DNA of 24,704 nt from Serendipita indica DSM 11827 (Eukaryota > Basidiomycota > Agaricomycetes > Sebacinales > Serendipitaceae), in assembly GCA_910890315.1 (NCBI GenBank), contig CAJVGD010000051.1, positions 1-24,704 of the forward strand, given 5' to 3'. Shown piece by piece: positions 9,140 through 18,298 of the stretch; the stretch's first letter is position 1; each line of letters opens with the position of its first letter. The notes beneath the pieces are model-generated. The model did no database searches. It had not been told where the DNA came from and worked only from the letters and a program-made list of their open reading frames with translations. The translations under genes and the position numbers were made by a program.

Positions 9140-10406
9140 ATGTCGTTCAACTTGCCTCCCAAACCAGCATCGCCAGGTTTCCCCATTTCGACCCTCTCAA
9201 CATCTTCCAGACGAATCACCTGGTCCTCTTTCTTTTGCTTTTGCACCGCCATCAACATTTACAATCGATTTTGGTCATGGCGCGTCGCTCGACCTCCCCA
9301 ACCCGGGAGCGTCGAGAACCTGCAAAAGAGATTAAATGTCTGCTTTTGTCCCTTTGAATGCTTGTAAAATTGCTCATCTTGTGCTCCGCGACGCGTTTGC
9401 AGCCACGCAACTCACAAATTTCATGTTCGACGGTCTGCGCCGACTACACAAAGCGTTTTCTCACAAACCCGCGCGTTCACTTTTCGCATGCTTTTACGCT
9501 CGCGTCGCAGACTCAGGACCCGACATACACGCTCTCTTCGTATTTCATCGATGACAACGTCCGTCTTCCTTTTTCTTCCTCTCTCGGCCGTAGCTGACTC
9601 GCCTCAGAATCTACTACAAAACGTCGATCATGAAGGAAACCTTGAGGACGCTTGACCCACCAGTGGACGCCGTCCCACGACAAAGGCCAATTGCAGGTCA
9701 GCCTATCGCCTCTGTCTGTGATTCCCCTTCTTATACAAATCATAGCTTGGTAGCGCACCAGATCGAAGCTTTCTTCAACTCGAGCACGAAAACTCTGGGT
9801 CGACTATTGCCTAAACCTCAAAGCCATCAACCCATCGCCAATCGACGGCTCGGGCATCTACTCTGCAGTCTCTTGCAATCCGTCTCAAGCGTCTCGCACT
9901 CGGCATAGAGACCAACTTTCAAAGCGCACCCGACGGTTCAGATACGCTGACGACTTGGCACGCCAAATACACTGGCCGACAAAACGACTGGATTGCCACG
10001 GCTGCTTCCACACGCTCGGGCTTTTACAAGCGTCGTATTGGCACAAGTTGAGCCCTCAAGTCGAGGTTGCGGCCGACTTGCAGCTCATTGCGACGCCCAT
10101 GAAGAGAGACGCCGTGGCGACGGTGGGAGCCAAGTGGGATCTACGATTGAGCTCGTTCAAGGCTCAGTTGGACTCGACAGGTAAACTCTCGGCGCTATTG
10201 GAGCAGCGGCTTGCTCCCAACTTTGCGCTCCTCTTTACAGGAGAGATTGACCATTTCAAGGTACGTACCTTTATACCCTTTTTTCAATGGTTATGGTCGC
10301 TGACGATTTTAAGAATACGGCAAAGGTCGGGATGGGCATTATGCTCGAGGCCAATGCGGCTCCCTACGACGAGGAGATGATGGCATCGCTACCACCACAA
10401 CTATAG
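9140..10406 (+). CDS. TOM40: Mitochondrial import receptor subunit Tom40
   Basis: Beta-barrel channel of the TOM complex in the mitochondrial outer membrane, through which nuclear-encoded precursors pass. The start MSFNLPPKPASPGF at 9140 is the usual fungal Tom40 opening. Readable blocks: PQPGSVENLQK (about 9290-9326), TNFMFDGLR, LASQTQDPTYTLSSYFIDD (about 9500-9555), VDHEGN (about 9628), THQWTPSHDKGQLQ (about 9655-9696), LKAINPSPIDGSGIYS (about 9819-9866), KRLALGIETNFQSAPDGSDT (about 9886-9947), YWHKLSPQVEVAADLQLI (about 10037-10090), GAKWDLRLSSFKAQLD and the terminal GMGIMLEANAAPYDEEMM. Introns: 9338-9402, 9697-9745 and 10261-10313. Stop TAG 10404-10406. At least five one-base frame changes separate the blocks, for example in CAAAAGAG near 9323-9330 where the family has QKE. 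These are likely consensus errors, since the gene is essential. Confidence 0.93.
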
Positions 10407-10584
10407 ATTGGAAAAACGCTGCCGGGAGGCAACAGCTTGTAGACTGTGCAGTCACTCACGGGGACATCCAGACCTTTAGCATACATACATTCCGTACGAA
10501 GTATTTACTGTGTCGTGTTATTCAACCCTTTTCCCTCGTCATTGTTCAAGAGTATGTTTTGGTAAGAGGTAGAGACGGGAGATT

Positions 10585-11133
10585 TTACTCTGTGCGATAG
10601 ATAAGATGAACGCCCGAGTCCGTTTCGACGATGCCGCTCATTTCGCCGACTTGGGCGCAAACGTCGCGTCTTCAAACGGCTTTTGCATCTGGCCACGGCT
10701 AAAGTGACCTAGATCACCTCCTTTCGAGTGGGAAGAGCAGTCAGAATACTGTTGGGCGAGCGAGGCAAACTTGTGCGGGTCGCCATTAATCTCGTCCTTG
10801 TATCCCAGCAAGATATCGATAGCCTCCTGCTTTGTACGCGTGATATTTGCCTATAAGAACGTCAGTTAGCTTTATTTTTTTGAGCGATAGATGTCGTGTG
10901 CGTGCCTCTCGCCAGCTCGATGGTCGTCGACTGTCCTTGTGCTTGACGAGGAGATGACTTGCGCACGATTTCTGGACCCCCGATGGTGGAGATGCGCTGA
11001 GCAAGTTTGCTCCCGGCAGTTTCTCAATCTCCTGCGGCGTCAAGTCTGGAGGCGCCTGCCAGAGCGACTGATTCGTGTCGCGGTTGTAGAAATATGGCTT
11101 GCGGCGCGTATTGGACATGCGAACTTCCCATCC
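10585..11133 (-). CDS. ESS1: Pin1/Ess1-type peptidyl-prolyl cis-trans isomerase
   Basis: Nuclear parvulin that isomerises pSer/pThr-Pro bonds, classically in the RNA polymerase II C-terminal domain. An N-terminal WW domain is visible ([16 protein letters not shown], then [12 protein letters not shown]), then the catalytic domain: [17 protein letters not shown] with the paired Arg phosphate clamp, [18 protein letters not shown] with the active-site Cys, and [15 protein letters not shown]. The C terminus [19 protein letters not shown] ends at TAA 10585-10587, but is one base out of phase at about 10650 (AAG|TC, expected AAGGTC for K-V-G). The intron at 10851-10905 begins GC rather than GT. The 5' exon with the start codon is not resolved; the acceptor before WEVR lies near 11134-11136. 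It lies tail to tail with Tom40, 178 bases apart. Confidence 0.93.
10851..10905 (-). other. GC-AG intron in the Pin1 gene
   Basis: Between WRE and ANITRTK of the catalytic domain. Read on the minus strand the intron starts GCACGC, contains the branch-like GCTAACTGAC and ends CTTATAG (55 bp, phase 0). No GT lies near the required boundary. A miscalled GT donor would explain it equally well. Confidence 0.6.
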
Positions 11134-11390
11134 CTGTGCATATTCTCGTCAGCTCTTGTCCAAACCTTTAGGGCGGACCATGTTGGATTTGGTGCTGCAG
11201 TGGCGGAGATCAAGTTATGACTGAACATGGGTTCAATGATACATACAGCTATTATTACTCAAATTAATGGGGCTAAGCGACTGGATATATATTAATAGCT
11301 ATTACTTGGCCATCTAGCCTCATCACACTTGTTTGGCATATCGAGACTGGCAGGAGCCAACCCATCTTGGACCTGATCCCATTCTCTACG

Positions 11391-14300
11391 ATGTCAACAC
11401 TCAAGTCGAAACGAGCCAAGAAACCCCGCCCGACTGGGAAAGCGCCAGGATCATCGTCATCGGCGCCAAAGTTCGATCAAACAGAGGCTCGAGTGTACGA
11501 CACAGTCAACGTCGGTCTCGATTTCGTAGCTAACCTCTCTGACGTCAGATGTACTCGCCCCACTCTCCAAAGCAGCCTGTCGGGCCTTAAAGTCGATCCT
11601 GGGCGTCAAAACAAGTCAGTGGCAGAAACTCATATAATAGACCGGTCGTGAGAGCCATGATAGGCTATTGATAGCAACAAAGAGATTTGAATGACTAATC
11701 GCGCGTTTAGAAGGCTATGTGATCCTCTATCAGAAACAAAGTCCAGACTGATTCGGGCGCTATTCTCAGAGGAAGGATCGTTGAGGAAGCGTTCAGCCAA
11801 CCATTCATTGATACGTCAAAGTACGTTGAATGGAGTTAAACGTAAAGCAATGTACTGACTGATACAGATTCCTTGAGGATCTCTCGGCGAAAGTCCTCAA
11901 CTATGTCGAAAAACGAAGCCAAACTACCCGGGGCAGGGCTACGCAAGTCCGAGAAAAGTCAAGATAGACGCAGAAACGATCCGCAGATTCAGTAGAGAGG
12001 TTGACGATCGGCATAGACAGTTCATGGTGCGCCGAGCGCCACCAAGCCTGCTTGAAATTTGACCGTAGGGCAGGAAGCATTGAATATCTTCACTACATTG
12101 CGTATTCAATCCATCGAACGAAGCACAAAGGATACCAAGGTCAACGTGGAAAAGAGTCTGACGGACAGTAAGTTAGTACCTATGAGTAGGTGTTCCGCTC
12201 ACCATCTCAGACGATGCTACCGCCATGCTACAGCTGCCAATGGTAGCATTCGTTCCATCCTCGATCCACAATACCTGTATGCAGGGAACACGGAGGCTGT
12301 TCTAGAAATGATCTGGGAATGGGCCAGCGACGATATATCGACAAGCCGATATTTTGGCTCTGCGATATAGCCGGCTCCGGCAAATCACATTCGCAATGAC
12401 CGCTGTCGAAAGGTGGCAGAGTGAGGATGTTAGGTGGCAAATTCTTCTTCTCTCTGGCAAGTAGCGAAGGGTCGGACCGAAAAATTTGTTCCCACTATAG
12501 CAAGAGAGCTGGCGCATCACATCGGGGCATGGTCGAAGCCATCGTACGATGCAGTGAGACGGAATCCCATCGTCATGCAAGTTCCACTCGACGAGCAGTT
12601 TCGAACCCTCATCACTGGTTCACTGCAGAACAGCAAGACCGCGTAATTCTCGTTATCGACGCTCTGGATGAATGCAAGTCTGGATCACAACGAAAGGAAC
12701 TTGTCGAGGCTCTTATCTGCAGCTGTTCGGAGAATGCAAAATCTCAAGATATTCATGACGAGTCGACCAGACCCCCTGTCGTCGAGGCCGTCTTGGAGTC
12801 GCTCTCGACCAAGGTCAAGTTACAGACCGCCTTCACGATACCAATCATCGTGACAATATCGACGACATTGCGAACTATATTACCGATCACTGGTGGCAGA
12901 GACAAAAGGCAGAAGCTCGTCGAAAAGGCCAACGGGCTCTTCATCTGGGCGAGCACCGCCTGTCGAATGCTCAAAAATGAGGCCAGCTTAATCTCACCCG
13001 AGGACATGTACGCTCGTCTGACCTCCATGGATCAAGTTGGAGTCATAGACGACGTTTACAATCTTGTCTTCGAGCGCACAGATCCTGAATACTACACAGT
13101 CTTGTGTACAATGCTTGCGCTTACTGCTGCATTCGAACCGCTCTGATATCAACCTGGACGACCTCTGAAGAGCTCAAAATACACGGAAGTGCCAAGGCAT
13201 TGGTACATAATCTAGGAAGCGTACTCACTATAGATGCGACAAATCTTATTCCAGTTTCGTCATCCTACGGTGGTCGAGTACCTCCGGCGCTGTCAATCAA
13301 TCAGCCATCAATAATCGCAATATATAATTTCTATCAACTACCTGATGCGCATGGTCAAACAGCATTATGGTGTCTTAAACGTCTCGGTCTCCAAGTGAAG
13401 GTCTCCAGTTTAATATATCATCAAATCAGTCGTCTTTCAACCTGAATAGCCAGAATTCCGGATCTTGATACTAGAGTATCAAATTTTATTTCAAGGAGAC
13501 TTCGATAGCCAGTTCTCATTGGGTATTCCATGTAGCCAAAACAAACGATAACTGGCGTGCACTTCAGTAGCGAACTTGAGCACATTACTCAAATACCATA
13601 CGTACTATACTGGATGGAATCTGAGTTTCACCGGAGGAGTGCCACGAGCAATAGCTGGCCTTCGAGCCATTACACATCATGCAGAGTGAGTGATTCATCG
13701 TGATAAATTATAATTTAACGCACAACAGTTGAAAGAGAACACAAAGGGTCAATTATCGAGATTCGGCGGTTTATGATGGCATTTTCAGTGCCAATCCAGG
13801 ATAGTGCTCCACATATTTACCTCTCGGCACTTCCGTTTACCCCATCGAATCAAAAATACATAATGAGTCTGAAAAGTTTCCAAGCATCCTCACTGTCACT
13901 CTTGGGATCGAAAAGATGTTCTCCGGGCTCCCAAGTTCCTTCAAGGTCACGAGACTGGGTCCGGGCCGTGGGTTTCTCGCCAGATGGCTCAAATTTGTCT
14001 CTGGCTCCTCGATAGGACTATTCGACTGTGGGATGTGGACACTGGACAGGCTTTGGGAAAGCCACTTCGAGGGTCCACTCGGGCTCAGTGAGAGCTGTCG
14101 GGTTCTTGCCAGATGGCTCGCGAATTGTCTCTGGCTCGTCCGACAAGACGATCCGACTATGGGATGTAGAAACTGGACAGGCTTTGGGAAAGCCATTTCG
14201 GGGCCACGAAAGCTCAGTCTTAGCCGTCAGATTCTTGTCAGATGGCTCAAGAATTGTTTCTGGCTCACGGGACAAGACGATTCGATTATGGGATGCAGAC

Positions 14301-16120
14301 ACTGGGCTTTCTCTTGGACAGCCCCTTCGGGGTCACGAAGGCTCGGTAAGGGCTCTTGGGATCTCGCCAGATGGTTCACAAATTGCCTCCGGCTCGTCCG
14401 ACAAGACGATCCGACTATGGGATGCAGACACAGGTGCCTTTGAGAGCCACTTTCGGGTCACGAAGCCGATGTCTTGGCTGTCGGATTCTCCCGGACGGAT
14501 CGCAGAATCGTCTCTGGCTCGTCCGACAAGACTATCGAATCTGGGATGCAGATACAGGACGAACTCTAAGAGAGCCATTTTGTGATCATGAATTCCCCGT
14601 CTTGGCCGTCGGATTCTCTCCGGATGGCTCACGGAGTCGTCTGGATTCGTCGATAAAGACGATTCGACTTTGGGATAATCAATGGAATATAGTATCTATC
14701 ATCTTCTCACCAGATGGCTCTAGAATTGTCTCTGAATCACGAGATAAGACGATTGACTGGGATGTGGACAGTGGGCAGCCCTTGGGCGGTCACTGCGAGG
14801 TCTGAGGGTTCAGTCTTAGCATCAGATTTTCGTCAGATGGTTCGAAAATTGTCTCTAGCTCACAGGATCAGACGGTTTCGACTATGGGATGTAGGATCTG
14901 GACAACCTCTGGGTAGCCAATTCGAGGTCACACCAGATTTAGTGAACTGTCGGATTCTCGCTAGATGGCTCGAAATCATCAGGCTCTCTGACAAGACATA
15001 GCCTATGGGATATAATCACTAGAACCTCTTTGGGAGCGCCATTTCCTGTTGATGAATACTCGGTTTTGGCCGTCGTTCTTGCCAGATGGCTCGAGATCTG
15101 TGGCTCGTCCGACAGGATTATTCAACTATGGGATGCGGACACTGGACAGGCTTTGGGAAAGCCACTTCGGGTTCACTCGGGCTCGGTGAGGGCTGTCGGG
15201 TTCTCGCCAGATGGCTCAAAAATCGTCTCTGGCTCTTCCGGTAGGAGGATTCAACTGTGGGATGTGAACACTGGAAATCCTCTGGGCGAGCCAGTATGGC
15301 GTCACAATGGCTCGGTCTTGGCCGTCGGATTCTCGCCAGACGGTTCACGAATCGTCTCTGGCTCTGCCGACAAGACGATCCAACTATGGGAGGCAGACAC
15401 AGGACAGCCTATAGGAGAGCCACTTAGAGTGCGAAGGTCCGGTGTACGCCGTTGGGTTCTCCAGATGGTTCAAAACTTGTCTCTGGCTCGTCTGATCAAA
15501 CAATCCGACTGTGGGATGTAATCACTGGACAGGCGTTGGGAGAGCCATTCAAGTCACCAAGGCAAATTGTACGCTGTCGAATTCTCGCCAGATGGCTCAC
15601 GAATCATCTGGCTCGTCTGACAAGACGATTCGACTATGGGATGTACACCATACCCCCTCTTGGAGCGCCGCTTCGGGCATGAATACTCTGTAAGCCGCAG
15701 ATTACCGCCAGATGGCTCATAAATTGTCTCTCACGTACGAGACAAACAGTTCAACCATCAGCTGCAAAGCAGGTAGAAAATGTCTCTCGGCCCGTCTTGA
15801 CGACTTGACAAGCACCGCAAGATGTAAAGGTGAATAAACATAGTCGGGGCCGCAGTGAGTCCCCACATTCAAGATCCCAGGAAGATCCAGGTGGTCTTCC
15901 CCTACGAGTCTTCGTACCTGGATTCCAGCATTGTTCCCTCTTGCAAGATGGCTGGGTACAATCCTCTGGTAAATTCCTCTTTTGGACACCACAGAAAATC
16001 GGCATGGACTCCTGTCCCCATCTTCTGACCATGCCAACAACGAGTCCATTCCGTGCAATCACTCTGATTTGCCAGTTTCGATGTGGCCCTCTGGACTATA
16101 TGTTCGAAAAGATCCTATGA
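11391..16120 (+). CDS. NACHT-WD40 STAND protein (NLR-like, HET-E/HNWD type)
   Basis: Signal-transducing NTPase of the kind behind fungal heterokaryon incompatibility and self/non-self recognition. The start at 11391 (MSTLKSKRAKKPRPTGKAPG) is followed by a helical N-terminal region (about 11470-12180, several introns, e.g. before ATTCCTTGAG near 11871) whose class I cannot name. Walker A DIAGSGKS is at 12364-12387. Walker B RVILVIDALDEC is at 12640-12675, after LDEQFRTLITGSLQ. A NACHT-associated segment follows: KLVEKANGLFIWAST, LTSMDQVGVIDDVYNLVFER. Then come SFTGGVPRAIAGLRAI and MMAFSVPIQDSAPHIYLSAL (from 13773), about 14 WD40 repeats, and a family-typical C-terminal tail DGWVQSSGKFLFWTP ending at TGA 16118-16120. 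Frames shift many times: right after Walker A, around 13147, and between most WD repeats. A single functional protein cannot be read as given. Whether this is decay, common in such gene families, or consensus error is open. Confidence 0.85.
13930..15735 (+). repeat. WD40 repeat array, about 14 units of roughly 129 bp
   Basis: The LWD codons (GGGATG or variant) recur at 14030, 14161, 14290, 14419, 14543, 14672, 14759, 14886, 15007, 15130, 15259, 15388, 15513 and 15638. Spacing is 129 bp (43 codons) for five of the intervals, 131 for one and 121-127 for six. One unit is only 87 bp (14672 to 14759), lacking about 14 codons. Units share the core DGSRIVSGSSDKTIRLWD and GHE/GS linkers and are close at the DNA level, as in HNWD-type arrays that evolve by repeat exchange. 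Each unit is a beta-propeller blade used for ligand recognition. Confidence 0.9.
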
Positions 16121-16452
16121 TAGTCTGCTCAACTGTGGTTATCGTCGCTTTCAATGTATACTTCCTTTATTTCATTTGCAGCGTGAGGAACGTTCATAAT
16201 CTGCGGTTATCCCAAGTTGTGTGCTTGAGACGTACACATCTAGAATCCACGTGCAGCCACGTCGATGTATAGGATAGAAACCACCGAGTTGTGTGTTCGC
16301 CAAACTGTCTATTCTCATGAATATAATTGGTTTTGAAAATAATATAGCTATCAACACCGGCGCCTTTTGTTGCTGACGCATACCCGCTTACTTGTCCTCG
16401 ACGTCGACCGGACTTACGAATTCAACAGAGAGATACTTAGGCTCCAGGCACG
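16121..16452. other. Intergenic region between the STAND and bZIP genes
   Basis: 332 bases, AT-rich around 16320-16350. It presumably holds the 3' UTR of the STAND gene and the promoter of the bZIP gene. I see no distinct element. Confidence 0.5.
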
Positions 16453-18015
16453 ATGTTCAGGCTCCCGGCCGACGTGCTCAGCGAGGAGACGAAGATGCAA
16501 AGATGCAAGGAAGAAGAACTCAACGTATGCTTCTCGCTTCTTTGCGCATACTCTTATTATAGGAGAATAACTAACGCATTCTTACCTCGTCTAGGTCCCA
16601 AGCCACTAGGCGGGATCAGAACCGCATTGCCCAGCGTGATTTCAGATTGAGAAAGCAACAAAAGGTCATCTTCATCTTCATACGTGCATATTGCTGAGGA
16701 CTAAAACGTGCAATAGATCCGAGACTTGGAGCGCAAAGTTGAAATTCTCTCCGCAAATAGGGAAGACTCGTTGAAGGCACTAGACGGGATGCTGCAAGAC
16801 TTGGTTCGCGAAAACCAAGCACTGCGGCAGCTTGTACGGGACCTCTCGGGCTTCATTGGGGAAGGCATTGGAGGGTTCTTGCCTAAACTCGGCTGGGACA
16901 TTCAAAGCTTTGAGGACTTCAAGTCAAAGGGAGAGTTAGATACAATGGGAGAGTCATATGCGTGGCGCAAGAAGAATCCAAACACGCCTGCTCCAATTGT
17001 GCCGACTCTTGTAGGACAGAAAAGGAGAATTGACGAGCCAACTGAGGCGAGAAAAAAGTCAAAGGTCTGCTATTCTCAATATACGTCGTGACTATATCTC
17101 TGATCACTAGGATTCTAGAGCAACGATAACGAGGAGTTGACCCTCCCCCCGCCCAATTCGTTTATCAACACGTCCATTTTCACAGCACAATCATCCAATC
17201 CCGTGCCTTCAACCAACGCCAATCTCCCTAATGGGGCACTCTTTAGTGCGGACTATGCCTCCAATGCTCCAGGGCCTATGGTCCATATAGCACAAGGACT
17301 ACGCTTCCTCCACCACAGCCAGCAATCAATACATCGACACCATCTGGGTTGAGCCCCTATGGAGGTGGTGGAGGGTCCACGCCGTCCTCTATCAACAATT
17401 CGAACCCGCTGAATAGTGCGGCTGCGAATACGTATCCAGCATATTCTGCGCCATCTAGACCTGCACCTTCCGATGGTTCGGCGCCCCATCTATTGGCACT
17501 TCGAATTCACGCTGAAGATCCGCTTCAAGTGAAGAAAGAAGAAGCTGGTAGACTTATTCAGTGCGTTTAATCTCTGCTCATCCATTAAGACTCTGATGTT
17601 TCATAGTCACCATCTTTCCAACTATAAACGGAACCCTGCTTACTGTCTGCCGGCCTCTCTCCGTCCAACACAGATTCAGCGCACCATAGCACACGAATTT
17701 GTCATTGATGGAATTGTTATCCCGGACATCCGCGATAAGATGATACTTTACAAAGGTCGATTTGACCTAGCAAGTGCGATGCATCTTATGCTCAGCACAT
17801 CTCGCATTCACTCTGAAGATACAATGGTTCACACATTGGGAGATGTCAGAGTGGTTTTAGACAGTATGGGTGAGTGGATTCATGCATCACACACTTCGTT
17901 GACTCATTGGCCCGGCAGATTCCTTGCAACAGCTTCTGTCCTCGAAGTAGCTAATAAATGGCGACGCGAGCGCGGGGACCCCGAAATTCCTCAGAGTGTT
18001 CTTGAAGCAGAGTGA
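16453..18015 (+). CDS. bZIP transcription factor with C-terminal DUF3425
   Basis: Fungal sequence-specific DNA-binding protein of the AP-1/Pap1-like bZIP type; its targets cannot be told. The N terminus is Ser/Arg-rich (CKDARKKNST). The basic region RRDQNRIAQRDFRLRKQQ carries the NRxAQRxFR signature (about 16607-16664). The zipper IRDLERKVEIL...LVRENQALRQL follows to about 16840, then FIGEGIGGFLPKLGWD. A Pro/Ser/Asn-rich middle (17119-17560) leads to DUF3425: SNYKRNPAYCLPASLRP, FVIDGIVIPDIRDKMILYKG and VANKWRRERGDPEIPQSV, ending at TGA 18013-18015. Introns: 16525-16594, 16665-16716, 17065-17118, 17561-17606, 17870-17918. The start codon frame (ATGTTCAGG at 16453) is one base out from the rest; ATGTCAGG would fit. 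Further one-base changes lie near 17270 and 17825-17865. Confidence 0.9.
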
Positions 18016-18298
18016 TCGTGTCAAGCGACTGCTCGAGACTGATACCAAGGGGAGCTCGACCCCTCTTTCGTCTTCTCATTTCCCTTTCCCACCTCTGTCC
18101 GGCTAGAATTGCAGCCAATAATGCTATTCTCCATGGACTGTGCCGGTTCCTGTACCTATTCTTGTTCGTACTCACTGTAAAGCACCACTAATGTCCAGCA
18201 AACAGCGTTTTTGTCTACAAGGAATCGCATAGAGACTGAATACATGAAGAGCATAAATTGTGATTCCATCCATTGTCCAAAGACTGTTGGTAGTTATT

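Noticed and set aside
9052-9258. Minus-strand open frame of 68 codons with a protein-like, charged composition
   Set aside because: It is antisense to the Tom40 N terminus, whose MSFNLPPKP start and downstream homology decide the strand.
13930-15735. The 129-bp repeats as a satellite or CRISPR-like array
   Set aside because: The units encode WD40 blades and have no spacer/repeat alternation; CRISPR is not expected in a fungal genome.
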